Under the pieces are notes generated by a model. The model did no database searches and was not told where the DNA came from. It worked only from the letters and a program-made list of their open reading frames with translations. Shown here in pieces: positions 16,970 through 26,197 of a stretch of 64,000 bases of DNA. Each line of letters begins with the position of its first letter. Position 1 is the stretch's first letter. The translations under genes were made by a program, and so were the position numbers. This DNA comes from Cohnella kolymensis. Lineage in GTDB: Bacteria > Bacillota > Bacilli > Paenibacillales > Paenibacillaceae. Location: assembly GCF_000829465.1 (NCBI RefSeq), contig NZ_JXAL01000017.1, forward strand, positions 36,130 to 100,129. The letters run 5' to 3'.

Positions 16970-17440
16970 TCAAACGTTCAGTACCTGATCCATTTGCCGG
17001 CGATGGTGCGCATCATGATGGATGAAATCTTCCAGATACGCGTGAATGGTAAAAGGATTGCCGTCAGCATCATGATGAGTGATCTCATATTGAGACTCAT
17101 CGATGTCGGAGACTGCTTTAACTAGCTTCCGCCGGATTTGGATGGTCTCCTCGAGCAACTGCTTCCATTCCATTCGACTGCAAATTCCCATAGCTTCTTG
17201 GTTAAAAACGTTGTAATCCAGGCTATGATACGTAAGCGGTTGGTGCTGGGCGATCGCCCGGATCGCATGCTCCCAGAAAAACTCATCCCACTTCACCATA
17301 TGAGCGATAACGTCGCGAACCGCCCATTTTCCCTCGCCAAGCGGTTGTAATTGTTTTTCCGGAGGTAAATCGGTGAGTGAGTTGACGTAATCGATCCATG
17401 ATTCGAATTGATGCAGCTGCTCCGTATATTTGCTCATCAA
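16970..17440 (-). CDS. DinB-like protein
   Basis: 156-residue four-helix-bundle DinB/YfiT superfamily protein, a family that includes thiol S-transferases and many uncharacterised stress proteins. Metal-ligand positions are visible: His in VRDVIAHMVKWDEFFW and HxxxH in FIHHDAHHRRQMDQVL. The start carries two Met codons (MMSKYTEQ). 60 bp downstream of another DinB-superfamily gene on the same strand. Substrate unknown. Confidence 0.8.
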   Translation of the reverse strand: MMSKYTEQLHQFESWIDYVNSLTDLPPEKQLQPLGEGKWAVRDVIAHMVKWDEFFWEHAIRAIAQHQPLTYHSLDYNVFNQEAMGICSRMEWKQLLEETIQIRRKLVKAVSDIDESQYEITHHDADGNPFTIHAYLEDFIHHDAHHRRQMDQVLNV

Positions 17441-17502
17441 GTGTCCTCCCGCTGGTTAAGAATCCTCTTCATTTCTTGCAGCTCGCTGCAATTGATCTGC
17501 CG

Positions 17503-18045
17503 TTACCAGCCCATTCTTTCGCGCAGCCGGGTAATATGAGCCGTGTGATGGCGGCCATGCCATGAGTAAAGAGCCAGAATGCTGTCAAGAGGAATAAGCT
17601 TTTGAGATTCCGGATGGAAAAAAGTGCGGGAGAAGTCTTGCTCGGACATGGAACGAAGCAAATAAACCCAGCGCTCATGCAGTCCGTTCAGAAGGACGAT
17701 CGACAAATCAGGCGGCGCTTTTGTCGTATCATCCAGAAGCGCCCATCGTTCCTCAAAGTAAGGCTTGATCGTCGGCTGATCCTCCGTCAGCGCAAGCTTA
17801 AACCGGATAAAGCTGTTCATATGACTGTCCGCCAGATGATGGGTAACCTGCCGAACCGTCCATCCTTCAGGCCGATACGGAGTATCAAGCTGTTCAGAGC
17901 TGAGTCCCTCGATTGCAGCAGCCAGCTGTTCAGGCAGCATGACAATATCGTTGATCCACTGCTCCCGCGGCTGAGCTGAAACTTCACCATCATAACTGAA
18001 TCGTCCGATCGGATAACTTAGATTCGTACTCATACCCATTCCCAC
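17503..18045 (-). CDS. YfiT/BstA-type bacillithiol transferase (DinB superfamily)
   Basis: 180-residue protein matching Bacillus YfiT/BstA, a Zn-dependent enzyme that couples bacillithiol to electrophiles. Typical landmarks: LSYPIGRFSYDG at the N-terminus, PYRPEGWTVRQVTHHLADSHMNSFIRFKLALTED (first His ligand) and ALYSWHGRHHTAHITRLRERMGW (two further His). An in-frame GTG, ATG, ATG series makes the exact start uncertain by up to 4 codons. With FosB at 22177 it implies bacillithiol as the low-molecular-weight thiol of this organism. In a run of minus-strand detoxification genes. Confidence 0.85.
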   Translation of the reverse strand: MGMGMSTNLSYPIGRFSYDGEVSAQPREQWINDIVMLPEQLAAAIEGLSSEQLDTPYRPEGWTVRQVTHHLADSHMNSFIRFKLALTEDQPTIKPYFEERWALLDDTTKAPPDLSIVLLNGLHERWVYLLRSMSEQDFSRTFFHPESQKLIPLDSILALYSWHGRHHTAHITRLRERMGW

Positions 18046-18068
18046 TCTCGCTTTTCTATGAATTCGTT

Positions 18069-18527
18069 TCAGACAAGCAAATCATAATGATAGAATCCGT
18101 CATCTCTTGTAAAACCGAATGATTCGTATAAAGACTGTGCCGTTAAATTGTCCACTGCTGTCGAAAGCGACAGCCCTTTCGCATTCGATGCTGCGGCATG
18201 CTGCTTCGCCGCTTCCAAGAGTCTTGTGGCAATCCCCGTTTTACGACGATCGCTGCGGACGAACAGATCATTGAGGATCCAGGCCCTCCGTGCGGATACG
18301 GAGGAGAATGTCGGATAGAGCTGTGTAAATCCCAGACCCTCGCCTGATTGCGCCGCCAGCGCCAAATAGATGACCGATTCATTGCGCTCCAGCCGTTCTT
18401 TCAGAAAATGAAAGGCTTTGTCCAAGTCCGATGGCTGTCCGTAAAACTGCCGGTATTGATCGAATAAAGGAGCCGCAATATGTAAATCATCCGAAGTTGC
18501 CTGTATGACCTGTATCGTATTAGTCAC
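18069..18527 (-). CDS. GNAT family N-acetyltransferase
   Basis: 152 residues; motif A LNDLFVRSDRRKTGIATRLLE and motif B NLTAQSLYESFGFTRDDGFYHYDL identify a GNAT enzyme of the common small type. Substrate unknown. Its 5' end overlaps the 3' end of the AAC(3)-like gene by 8 bp, so the two are probably cotranscribed and translationally coupled. Confidence 0.85.
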   Translation of the reverse strand: MTNTIQVIQATSDDLHIAAPLFDQYRQFYGQPSDLDKAFHFLKERLERNESVIYLALAAQSGEGLGFTQLYPTFSSVSARRAWILNDLFVRSDRRKTGIATRLLEAAKQHAAASNAKGLSLSTAVDNLTAQSLYESFGFTRDDGFYHYDLLV

Positions 18528-19347
18528 GTGATAAAACCCCTTCCCTGTTTTGAAACCACTCTACCGCAAAATCCACACCATCCCTTTGTTTGAATAGCCG
18601 GCATAAGGCAGAGGCGACCGGCCGGACAACTACCGAATGCTTCTCTTCGAATTGTGCTCCGATATCATTGAACACTTCAGTCTCAAACTCGATTTCAGAG
18701 TATTCGATCCACTCCCGCTCGCCGCCGCTAATGACGGGCGCGCCTTTCAATTCAACCTTCCGATCATGAAGACGATTCTCCGCCAGATGAAAGGATGTAT
18801 TACTGTCATATTCCACTCCTATCAAGAGCACAAAACCGTCCAAGTCATAGATTCGAGCCAAGGGCGATTGCTCGCCGAGTCCGAAATCCAAGCCGTGAGC
18901 TTCGGTCACCAGCTTGGCATGTCTTCCCCATGCGGCAAACGACACGGCTGGATGATCGCTTCGATGTACGCCTGGGAACGAACGAAAAGTTTCGACGATG
19001 GCCCCCATGCCTTGGGATGGCGTATAGGCGGGGTTAAAGGCAGGCATTGTCGCCCGAATCGTGTCCCACCAAGTTTCGGGAACCGGGGGATTCTCCCACT
19101 GTGCCGGGTCTGAATATTCCCCGGAGTGGGCAGGCATCACCAGGGTGCCTTCGTCTGTAATCACTTCCATGAGAGCTTGAACGACTGCAACCGGTCCGCC
19201 GCTCACCCAGCCTAATGAACTGAGGGAGGAATGAACGATCAAGGTCATTCCCGGGGCTAGACCCAGCTGCCGGAACTCCTGTTCCAGCAAGGGTTTGGTC
19301 ACGACTTGCGAATAACGCCGAATCGCTTCTTCTTCTTTGGTCATCAT
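18520..19347 (-). CDS. AAC(3) family N-acetyltransferase (YokD-like)
   Basis: 275-residue member of the antibiotic acetyltransferase fold (aminoglycoside 3-N-acetyltransferase family). Visible: LIVHSSLSSLGWVSGG, EGTLVMPAHSGEYSDP, RSDHPAVSFAAWG with the catalytic-type His, and LLIGVEYDSNTSFHLAE. Many chromosomal relatives such as Bacillus YokD are not known to confer resistance. ATG with AGGA upstream. Paired with the GNAT gene downstream. Real antibiotic resistance cannot be concluded from sequence. Confidence 0.85.
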   Translation of the reverse strand: MMTKEEEAIRRYSQVVTKPLLEQEFRQLGLAPGMTLIVHSSLSSLGWVSGGPVAVVQALMEVITDEGTLVMPAHSGEYSDPAQWENPPVPETWWDTIRATMPAFNPAYTPSQGMGAIVETFRSFPGVHRSDHPAVSFAAWGRHAKLVTEAHGLDFGLGEQSPLARIYDLDGFVLLIGVEYDSNTSFHLAENRLHDRKVELKGAPVISGGEREWIEYSEIEFETEVFNDIGAQFEEKHSVVVRPVASALCRLFKQRDGVDFAVEWFQNREGVLSRD

Positions 19348-19378
19348 CGTCTGATTCCTACTTTATCGAATGTTGGTG

Positions 19379-19723
19379 TTACCGTGAATCCGGATTGAAT
19401 GCGGTGATGAGCCGTTTGGGCGATACGCTTCGCCAAGCCTTGATCAGCAAACCGTGCAGCTCTGCAGGTTCAACCCGATCCATCCGGACAACCATGTAAT
19501 TCAAGTTTGAAAAAGCCGCCGGCATCTGATAGATATCGGGATCCATCATCGTGTACACAGCCCGGTCGTCGGGAGCCGTTTTGATCACCAGTGAAATCCG
19601 ATCCGGCTGAATAACCGCAAATATTTTGTTCCGCACACGAAAAGACGGTTTATCCCAATGCTTCACCTCAACGGCTTCAGGAAACGATAGTGCGATATTT
19701 CTGACTTCCTCCGGCGTGATCAT
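19379..19723 (-). CDS. MmcQ/YjbR family protein (second copy)
   Basis: 114 residues: ITPEEVRNIALSFPEAVEVKHW, PSFRVRNKIFAVIQPD, then the strand LVIKTAPDDR. Same YjbR-type fold as the protein at 1291. The ATG at 19723 is chosen because GAGAGGAGT lies upstream and overlaps the stop of the SRPBCC gene before it, so they form an operon (DUF2164, SRPBCC, MmcQ). Function unknown. Confidence 0.82.
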   Translation of the reverse strand: MITPEEVRNIALSFPEAVEVKHWDKPSFRVRNKIFAVIQPDRISLVIKTAPDDRAVYTMMDPDIYQMPAAFSNLNYMVVRMDRVEPAELHGLLIKAWRSVSPKRLITAFNPDSR

Positions 19724-19737
19724 TGAATGCACTCCTC

Positions 19738-20168
19738 TCAACCGGCTTCCGCCAGCCTCGCAATCACCTGTTCCCAGCGATTCTTCATCTCATCTCTGAC
19801 GCGGGCGTCAGATAAATGCTCTTGATGGAAGCTTACCGTTGTCTTGAAGGGATTATCGCCGCTGCTAATGAGACGGATCTGAAGCGTTGACGGCTTGCTC
19901 CAGCTTCTAGCTGCCAGGTGAGACGAAGCTGCTCATGAAGCTTTACGACCTTGAACTCGCCTGCTATGCCTTCCTCCGACTCGTACTTCTCGCCGACATC
20001 GAACCGCACCGCCGTCAAGCTGCCCAGCCACCATTTCAAACCCTCTGCGGATGTCAGCCTTTCCCAAGCTTCTTCCTTGCTGATCGACAGCGTTCTTCTT
20101 ACTCCAATCTGAAAACCGGCTTTCGCTGTCAATCCGACCGGCTTACGCTCCGAATTGTTACGTGTCAT
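19738..20168 (-). pseudogene. SRPBCC/AHSA1-like protein, one frameshift
   Basis: Activator-of-Hsp90 homology (START/SRPBCC) domain protein, a hydrophobic-ligand-binding fold. The first frame shows the pattern RRTLSISKEEAWERLTSAEGLKWWLG and GIAGEFKVVKLHEQLRLTWQ. At about 19904-19908 the frame is lost; the next continues SWSKPSTLQIRLISSGDNPF and ends RLAEAG, stop at 19738. One missing base accounts for it. Restored length is about 143 residues, normal for the family. The gene starts by overlapping the DUF2164 stop by 4 bp. Confidence 0.78.
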
Positions 20169-20422
20169 GATAAGCCTCCTTTAGTCAGATTTGGGGCATA
20201 CAGCTCCTCTTCAAGTTCGGATGTTTTTTGCAGGATCGTTTGACGGCTGTCTTCAATGGCTTTGTTGTAAATATACGGTCCGATCTCCTTAATCATTAAA
20301 TCCACGAGCTGCTCGGCGGCAAGCTCTCCGATCGTCTCGCCGCGATCCGATTCAAAGTGGGCGATTACGCCTCTAATAATTTCGTCCTTCTGTTCCTTCG
20401 GCAATTTGATTGGAATGAGCAT
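20165..20422 (-). CDS. DUF2164 family protein
   Basis: 85-residue DUF2164 protein: IKLPKEQKDEIIRGVIAHFE, ETIGELAAEQLVDLMIKEIGPYIYNKAIEDS. Function unknown. ATG with a CAGGAGAC ribosome site. First gene of the three-gene minus-strand operon with the SRPBCC and MmcQ genes (4-bp ATGA overlap with the next). Confidence 0.85.
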   Translation of the reverse strand: MLIPIKLPKEQKDEIIRGVIAHFESDRGETIGELAAEQLVDLMIKEIGPYIYNKAIEDSRQTILQKTSELEEELYAPNLTKGGLS

Positions 20423-20508
20423 TCGGCTGTCTCCTGTCCCCTGTCTCTGTTTCCTGCTTATGCCATTGATTATACATCTCCGTATTCAAGCCCGTCCAAC
20501 AACAATCA

Positions 20509-20538
20509 TTGAGTTTTATGCGATGGCCGGATTATAAT
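20509..20538 (+). promoter_or_regulatory. Sigma-A promoter of the ABC-F gene
   Basis: TTGAGT, 18-bp spacer, perfect TATAAT, ending 38 bases before the ATG at 20577. Confidence 0.65.
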
Positions 20539-20576
20539 GTAGACTGTTGCTTAAATTTAAGAAAAAGGTGCGATAT

Positions 20577-22133
20577 ATGAGTATTTTAACGGTAAAAAAC
20601 TTGACTCACGGCTTCGGCGACCGCGCGATATTTAACAATGTGTCCTTCCGATTGTTGAAAGGCGAGCACGTTGCGCTAATCGGCGCGAACGGTGAAGGCA
20701 AGTCGACCTTTATGAATATTATAACGGGGAGTTTGGAGCCGGATGCCGGGAAAGTCGAATGGGCCAAAAAAGTTCGCGTCGGTTACCTGGATCAGCACTC
20801 CGTGCTGCACAAAGGAATGACGATTCGCGATGTGCTGAAAGGTGCATTCAGCTATCTTATCGATCTCGAGAACGAGATGAACCAAATGTATGACCGCATG
20901 GGCTCAGCCTCTCCGGAGGAACTGGAACAGCTGTTGGAGGAAGTCGGCAACATCCAGGATACGCTGACGAATAACGACTTTTATCTGATCGACGCCAAGG
21001 TCGAAGAAATCGCGCGCGGTCTCGGACTGGGAGATATCGGGCTGGACAGGGACGTACATGATTTAAGCGGCGGACAGCGAACCAAGGTTCTGCTCGCCAA
21101 GCTGCTGCTGGAAAAACCGGATATCCTTCTATTGGACGAGCCGACCAACTACCTGGATGAGCAGCACATCGAGTGGCTCAAGCGCTATTTGCAAGAGTAT
21201 GAGAACGCCTTTATTCTCGTATCCCACGATATTCCGTTCCTGAACAGCGTAATCAATCTCATTTACCATGTGGAAAATCAAGAGTTGAGCAGATACGTCG
21301 GAGATTACGATACATTCCAGCAGCAGCACGAAGCGAAAAAGGCCCAGCTGGAATCCGCATATAAGCGTCAACAGCAGGAAATTGACGATCTTAAGGACTT
21401 TGTCGCCAGGAACAAAGCTCGTGTCTCTACGCGCAACATGGCGATGTCCAGACAGAAAAAGCTCGATAATATGGACATTATAGAACTCGCGAAAGAGAAG
21501 CCGAAGCCGGAGTTCCTTTTCAAGGAAGCCCGAACTTCAAGCCGGCTCATCTTCGAAGCCAAGAATCTTGTGATCGGCTACGAAGATCCTCTCTGCAGCC
21601 CGATCGACCTGCTGATGGAACGCGGGCAGAAGATCGCGATCGTCGGAGCTAACGGTATCGGCAAGACTACGCTGCTTCGCAGCTTGATCGGCGAGATCCC
21701 TGCCCTGTCCGGATCCGTTACTCGGGGCGACAATCTGTACACCGGCTATTTCGAACAGGAGATCAAGGGCGGAGTCGATGAAACCTGTATTGAAGCGGTG
21801 TGGAAGGACTTCCCGTCGTTCTCTCAGTTTGAAGTGCGCGCAGCGCTCGCCAAATGCGGTCTGACTACCAAGCATATTGAGAGCAAGGTGTCCGTTCTTA
21901 GCGGCGGCGAGAAAGCCAAGGTTCGCCTGTGTAAGCTCATTAACCGGGAAACGAATTTGCTCGTGCTGGACGAGCCGACCAACCATCTTGATGTGGACGC
22001 TAAAGACGAATTGAAACGCGCGCTTAAGGCATACAAAGGCAGCATTTTGCTCATCAGCCACGAGCCGGAGTTCTACCGCGATATTGCGACAGATGTTTGG
22101 AACTGTGAAGAGTGGACGACCAAAGTTTTTTAA
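20577..22133 (+). CDS. ABC-F ATPase (YkpA/YbiT-like)
   Basis: 518-residue soluble twin-ATPase of the ABC-F family, which acts on the ribosome (translation factor or ribosome protection); no membrane domain. Domain 1: Walker A GANGEGKST, signature LSGGQRTK, Walker B LLLDEPTNYLD. Linker of about residues 240-320, rich in charged helix (AKKAQLESAYKRQQQEIDDL). Domain 2: GANGIGKTT, LSGGEKAK, LLVLDEPTNHLD. The arrangement fits the YkpA/YbiT subgroup. ATG at 20577 with AAAAGGTG. No leader peptide or attenuator of the antibiotic-resistance type is obvious, so a housekeeping role is likelier. Confidence 0.9.
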   Translation: MSILTVKNLTHGFGDRAIFNNVSFRLLKGEHVALIGANGEGKSTFMNIITGSLEPDAGKVEWAKKVRVGYLDQHSVLHKGMTIRDVLKGAFSYLIDLENEMNQMYDRMGSASPEELEQLLEEVGNIQDTLTNNDFYLIDAKVEEIARGLGLGDIGLDRDVHDLSGGQRTKVLLAKLLLEKPDILLLDEPTNYLDEQHIEWLKRYLQEYENAFILVSHDIPFLNSVINLIYHVENQELSRYVGDYDTFQQQHEAKKAQLESAYKRQQQEIDDLKDFVARNKARVSTRNMAMSRQKKLDNMDIIELAKEKPKPEFLFKEARTSSRLIFEAKNLVIGYEDPLCSPIDLLMERGQKIAIVGANGIGKTTLLRSLIGEIPALSGSVTRGDNLYTGYFEQEIKGGVDETCIEAVWKDFPSFSQFEVRAALAKCGLTTKHIESKVSVLSGGEKAKVRLCKLINRETNLLVLDEPTNHLDVDAKDELKRALKAYKGSILLISHEPEFYRDIATDVWNCEEWTTKVF

Positions 22134-22176
22134 AATTGTGCGGAGCACGTAACGTTCTATATAGGAGGTCTTCAGA

Positions 22177-22599
22177 GTGCAGCTCGGCGGGATCAATCAT
22201 CTGCTTTTCTCAGTCAGCGATCTGGACGAATCCATCCGGTTCTATACCACGGTCTTAAATGCGAAGCTGTTAGTCAAAGGCAGGAGCTTAGCTTACTTTG
22301 ATCTAAACGGGCTTTGGCTGGCGCTGAATGTAGAAAAGGACATCCCTCGCAATGAAATTCAGCATTCGTACACGCATATCGCCTTTTCCCTGAAGGACGA
22401 GGAATTCGATTCTGCAGAAGAGCGGCTAAAGAGGCTGAATGTCAACATTCTTCCAGGGAGAACCAGAGACGAGAGAGACAAGCGTTCCATTTACTTTACA
22501 GATCCTGACGGGCATAAATTCGAATTCCATACGGGCAGTTTGCAAGACCGGATGGATTATTACAGAACGGAAAAGCCTCATATGCAATTCTTCGAGTAA
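22177..22599 (+). CDS. fosB: Metallothiol transferase FosB
   Basis: 140-residue fosfomycin-inactivating enzyme of the glyoxalase/VOC superfamily that opens the fosfomycin epoxide with bacillithiol, using a divalent metal. Ligands are in place: His8 (GINHLLFSV), His67 (SYTHIAFS), Glu116 ([10 protein letters not shown]). Near-identical landmarks to Bacillus/Staphylococcus Fos[31 protein letters not shown] and KPHM at the end. GTG start with ATAGGAGG 8-9 bases upstream. Chromosomal FosB is common in Bacillaceae. Resistance is likely by family but not proven here. Confidence 0.92.
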   Translation: MQLGGINHLLFSVSDLDESIRFYTTVLNAKLLVKGRSLAYFDLNGLWLALNVEKDIPRNEIQHSYTHIAFSLKDEEFDSAEERLKRLNVNILPGRTRDERDKRSIYFTDPDGHKFEFHTGSLQDRMDYYRTEKPHMQFFE

Positions 22600-22600
22600 A

Positions 22601-22638
22601 AACAAAGGACAGAGGGTTCATCCCTTCTATCCTTTGTT
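22601..22638 (+). terminator. Terminator of fosB
   Basis: AACAAAGGA / TCCTTTGTT stem with inner GAGGG/CCCTTC pairing, right after the fosB stop. Confidence 0.8.
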
Positions 22639-22785
22639 GTTATCCCGTATAACAAAATCTTACTTTTGTAACGAAAAAAATGGCTATATTCGAGGAGTTG
22701 CAATGTTCGTGCCATGCATAGGTTAGATGTCCTTCAGCAATCATAAATCCATTCGTAAAAATTGGGCTATGGAGGGAAAATACGG

Positions 22786-23910
22786 ATGGATCAACAATAC
22801 AACCCGATCTTCAACTCATTTGTGTTCGACAACGGAATGGATTTGCGCAACCGGATCGTCATGGCGCCTATGACCAACTTCTCTTCTCATGAAGACGGCA
22901 CCGTTTCCGATGCTGAATTGGCCTACTATGCCCGCAGAGCTGACGGTGTAAGTATGGTAATCACGGCATGCACCTATGTCACTGCGAACGGAAAAGGATT
23001 TCATGGAGAATTTGCCGGTCATCGCGATGAGATGATCCCAAGCTTGCGAAGGCTTGCCACCGTCATCAAGGACAAAGGTGCAGCGGCCGTACTGCAGATT
23101 TTCCACGGCGGCCGAATGTGTCCTGTTGAACTCGTACCGAACGGTGACGTAGTGAGCGCCAGTTCCATCTCATCGAGCGAAAATCCTAATGTGGTGCCGA
23201 GGACGCTTACCAATGACGAAGTGGAAGCCATTATCCGCGATTTCGGACAAGCTGCTCGCCGCGCGATTGAAGCGGGTTACGACGGTGTTGAAATCCATGG
23301 TGCCAACGGATATTTGATTCAACAGTTCTTCTCCCCTCATTCCAACGAACGTGAGGATCACTGGGGAGGCGACTTAGAGCAGCGAATGGCGTTTCCTTTA
23401 GCTGTAGTTGATGAGGTCAATAGGGTTGTAGCCGAACATGCGAAGCGGCCCTTTCTGGTAGGCTACCGCTTCTCGCCGGAAGAACCGGAAACGCCCGGGA
23501 TCACCATGTCTGACACACTTAGTTTAATCGATAAGCTGGCAGACAAAAACCTGGATTATCTCCATGTTTCTCTAATGGATTTCTGGTCACGTCCGAGACG
23601 CGGGGTCGATGACAGCAAGACCCGTATGGAGTGGATTCTGGAGCGGGTCGGAGACCGCGTTCCGGTTATCGGCGTAGGCTCGATTCATACGGTGGAAGAT
23701 GCGCTGAAAGCTTTCCAAACCGGTGTGCCGTTACTCGCATTGGCGCGTGAAATTATTATGGAACCTGACTGGATGGAGAAAGCTGCGAACGGACGGGAGA
23801 GAGATATCAAAACCACGTTAAGCAGGGACGATCAAGCCCGTTTGGTCATTCCCGATCCGTTATGGCAGGCGATCATAAACACTCCCGGATGGTTCCCGGT
23901 GGAACAATAA
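22786..23910 (+). CDS. Old yellow enzyme family NADH:flavin oxidoreductase
   Basis: 374-residue FMN-dependent ene-reductase-like TIM barrel. Visible: RIVMAPMTNFSSHEDGTVSD (FMN-binding start), LQIFHGGRMC, GVEIHGANGYLIQQFFSPHSNEREDHWGG (active-site His/Asn and the family signature), VIGVGSIHTVEDALKA (phosphate loop). The ATG at 22786 has GGAGGG upstream; the longer frame from a TTG at 22762 runs through that ribosome site. Natural substrate unknown. Own transcription unit ending in a hairpin. Confidence 0.9.
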   Translation: MDQQYNPIFNSFVFDNGMDLRNRIVMAPMTNFSSHEDGTVSDAELAYYARRADGVSMVITACTYVTANGKGFHGEFAGHRDEMIPSLRRLATVIKDKGAAAVLQIFHGGRMCPVELVPNGDVVSASSISSSENPNVVPRTLTNDEVEAIIRDFGQAARRAIEAGYDGVEIHGANGYLIQQFFSPHSNEREDHWGGDLEQRMAFPLAVVDEVNRVVAEHAKRPFLVGYRFSPEEPETPGITMSDTLSLIDKLADKNLDYLHVSLMDFWSRPRRGVDDSKTRMEWILERVGDRVPVIGVGSIHTVEDALKAFQTGVPLLALAREIIMEPDWMEKAANGRERDIKTTLSRDDQARLVIPDPLWQAIINTPGWFPVEQ

Positions 23911-23917
23911 ACTGACG

Positions 23918-23945
23918 GGCTGCCCTCATGGCAGCCTGTTCTGTC
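23918..23945 (+). terminator. Terminator of the old yellow enzyme gene
   Basis: GGCTGCC / GGCAGCC stem, followed by TGTTCTGTC. Weak T-tract. Confidence 0.6.
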
Positions 23946-24022
23946 AAAATTCGATAAAAACTGGTAAGATTATGGATAGAGCGCGTGTGAATGCCGGCAA
24001 ACCTATAAGGTGGAGATCAATC

Positions 24023-25276
24023 TTGGTAAACTTCATCAAAACGATGATGAGCAATTTTATGTTCATGCTTATTCCACCTGTCGTCTATTTTCTCTACTGG
24101 AGTTCCAGCGAGAATAGGCGCCCCAAATTTTCACCTCTGATTATGCTCATTACGCTTACCAGTTCCATGCTGCTTTGCATGTCTTTCCCTTATGAATACC
24201 AGGATCATTTTAATTTTGATTTCAGGCACGTCCCGATCGTGTTAGGAGTCTTATATGGAGGTCCGCGTCTCGGCGCACTTATTGTTGCCATTTTTTTAGT
24301 CTACCGTTATGTAATAGGCGGAGAAGGTGTGTCACCGGGTTCGCTCATTACGGTCGCCGTCTATTTAAGCCTCGTCTACATCAAGTCCAGATATCATTTG
24401 GATACCCGCTACAAGCTGATTCTGGCGGTATGGATCTCTGCCGCGATCGTTCCGATCCCACTGCTGCTGTCGCTGGCGTTAACTAATTTAATAACGTTCC
24501 AACTTGCGTTCTCTTTTATTCTATTCCGGCTTGTTCAGAGCGTGGCCATCTGTTTCATTGTTTATCTTATCGAATTTTTGATCGATCATTATAAAATGCA
24601 AAGCCAATTGCAAGAATCCGAGAAAATGAGAGTTGTAAGTGAACTTGCCGCCAGCGTTTCACATGAAATCCGGAATCCTTTGACTACGGTTAAGGGAATG
24701 CTGCAGCTGCTCGGAGCAAACGATTATTCCAAAGAAAAGAAGCAGGAATATATCAAAATGGCTCTGAACGAGCTGGATACATCTATTAATATCATTTCGG
24801 ATTATTTGACCTTTTCCAAGCCTCAATTAGATAACGTAAAGCCGATCCATCTCGCCGATGAATGCAAAAAAGTCATTAATGTGCTGACTCCCTACGCTAA
24901 CTTGCACCAGGTCCATTTACACTTCAGCCTTGATCCATCTTGCATCATATTGGGCGACAGCCAAAAGCTTCGTCAAAGCGTTATCAATCTGGTCAAAAAT
25001 TGCATCGAGGCCTCAAAGGATGGCACGGTGGAGCTTATAGTCCAGAACAATAGAGAAGGATCCATTATTCAGATCAGGGATACGGGAATCGGAATGACCA
25101 AAGAACAAGTGAACAGACTCGGCACCCCGTATTATTCGACCAAAGAAAAAGGGACCGGGCTCGGCTCGATGGTCGCTTTCAGTTTAATTAAAGCAATGAA
25201 CGGCTCCGTGACAGTGGAGAGCGAGATCGGTAAAGGAAGCAGATTTATTATCGCCTTCCCCCATCGCGTCATGTGA
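24023..25276 (+). CDS. Sporulation-type sensor histidine kinase (KinB-like)
   Basis: 417-residue membrane histidine kinase. The N-terminal half has six or so membrane helices with the 5TM-5TMR-LYT pattern (FDFRHVPIVLGVLYGGPRLGALIVAIFLVYRY). A HisKA domain follows with phospho-His in VSHEIRNPLTTVKGMLQLLG, then the ATPase domain: N-box LVKNCIEAS, G1 IRDTGIGM, F/G2 YYSTKEKGTGLGSMVAF. The layout and size match Bacillus KinB, which feeds the Spo0 phosphorelay. No response regulator is adjacent, as expected for phosphorelay kinases. The TTG at 24023 is selected because AAGGTGGAG lies 7 bases upstream. The sporulation role is inferred. Confidence 0.85.
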   Translation: MVNFIKTMMSNFMFMLIPPVVYFLYWSSSENRRPKFSPLIMLITLTSSMLLCMSFPYEYQDHFNFDFRHVPIVLGVLYGGPRLGALIVAIFLVYRYVIGGEGVSPGSLITVAVYLSLVYIKSRYHLDTRYKLILAVWISAAIVPIPLLLSLALTNLITFQLAFSFILFRLVQSVAICFIVYLIEFLIDHYKMQSQLQESEKMRVVSELAASVSHEIRNPLTTVKGMLQLLGANDYSKEKKQEYIKMALNELDTSINIISDYLTFSKPQLDNVKPIHLADECKKVINVLTPYANLHQVHLHFSLDPSCIILGDSQKLRQSVINLVKNCIEASKDGTVELIVQNNREGSIIQIRDTGIGMTKEQVNRLGTPYYSTKEKGTGLGSMVAFSLIKAMNGSVTVESEIGKGSRFIIAFPHRVM

Positions 25277-25278
25277 AA

Positions 25279-25300
25279 AGCTCCCTTGGCATAGGGAGCT
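25279..25300. terminator. Bidirectional terminator
   Basis: AGCTCCC / GGGAGCT stem with an 8-base loop between convergent kinase and pdaA genes. Confidence 0.7.
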
Positions 25301-25309
25301 CCAGATTAA

Positions 25310-26099
25310 CTATCTGTATATTTTGACTTCCAACCGGTTCAAGTTTTTAAACTCATATCCCCGCTCCCGGGCAGCGTCGATCATTCTACCCAATGCTTCT
25401 GCATTGTCACGGGACACGGAATGCAGCAGGATAACCGCGCCGGGGTGAAGCTGTGCCATCACATTGTCATAAGCATAGCGCCAGCCTTTTTGATCGTTGA
25501 TATTCCAGTCTCTATAAGCGATGGACCAGAATACGTTCGTGTAGCCAAGCTCGCCGCAAACAGCCAGCATTCGATCGCTGAAGATCCCTCTTGGCGGCCG
25601 TACAAAATGCATCTCTTGCTGTCCCGTCAGCTCAGCCACTCCCGCTCGCACTTTGTCCAATTCATCCTTTATCCTTGCCGGCGATACTTGGGACAGATCA
25701 GGATGGCTCCACGAGTGATTGCCGATCAAATGGCCTTCGCTGTACATTCGCTTAATCAGCTCTGGCTGATCCTTGACAAAATGTCCCGTTACGAAAAAAG
25801 CGGCAGGCACTTTCTTCTCTTTTAAGACATCAAGAATTTTGGCAGTCATGCCATTTTCATACCCATTATCGAAAGTCAGGTACAACTCTTTCTTTTCGGT
25901 GTTCCCTAAAAAGATGGCTTGATGCCTTTGAAGTGTGCCCATGAATCCTTCTTGAGCAATGGAGGGGAGTTCACCGTTCTTGCTTTTTTTAAACCCGAAG
26001 TGAAAAGGTCCGGGAGCTTGAGCGGATGCGGTGTAGACCGTCAATAATACGCAAAAAAATAACCGCGAGCAGAGCCGCAGGCTTAATCGCTCGTTTCAT
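25310..26099 (-). pseudogene. pdaA: PdaA-like polysaccharide deacetylase, frameshift in signal peptide
   Basis: Secreted N-acetylmuramic acid deacetylase needed for muramic delta-lactam in the spore cortex. Visible motifs: TFDNGYENG (motif 1 Asp), GNHSWSHPDLSQ (metal HxxxH, motif 2), RPPRGIFSDRML (motif 3), LLHSVSRDNAEAL (motif 5). The N-terminal signal peptide (MKRAIKPAALLAVIF) starts at an ATG at 26099 with GGAGTGAGGAC before it, but is in another frame: a run of seven T (minus strand, 26053-26059) would need eight to join it to CVLLTVYTASA. Restored length about 263 residues. The mature domain is intact, so a homopolymer read error is the simplest explanation. Confidence 0.85.
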
Positions 26100-26197
26100 G
26101 TCCTCACTCCTGTAAATGATCGTCCCAAATATCCTTCCACAATAATCCAAAAGATACTCATCGTCATTTCTTACAGGAGCGGGTCATCTGCCGGCTG

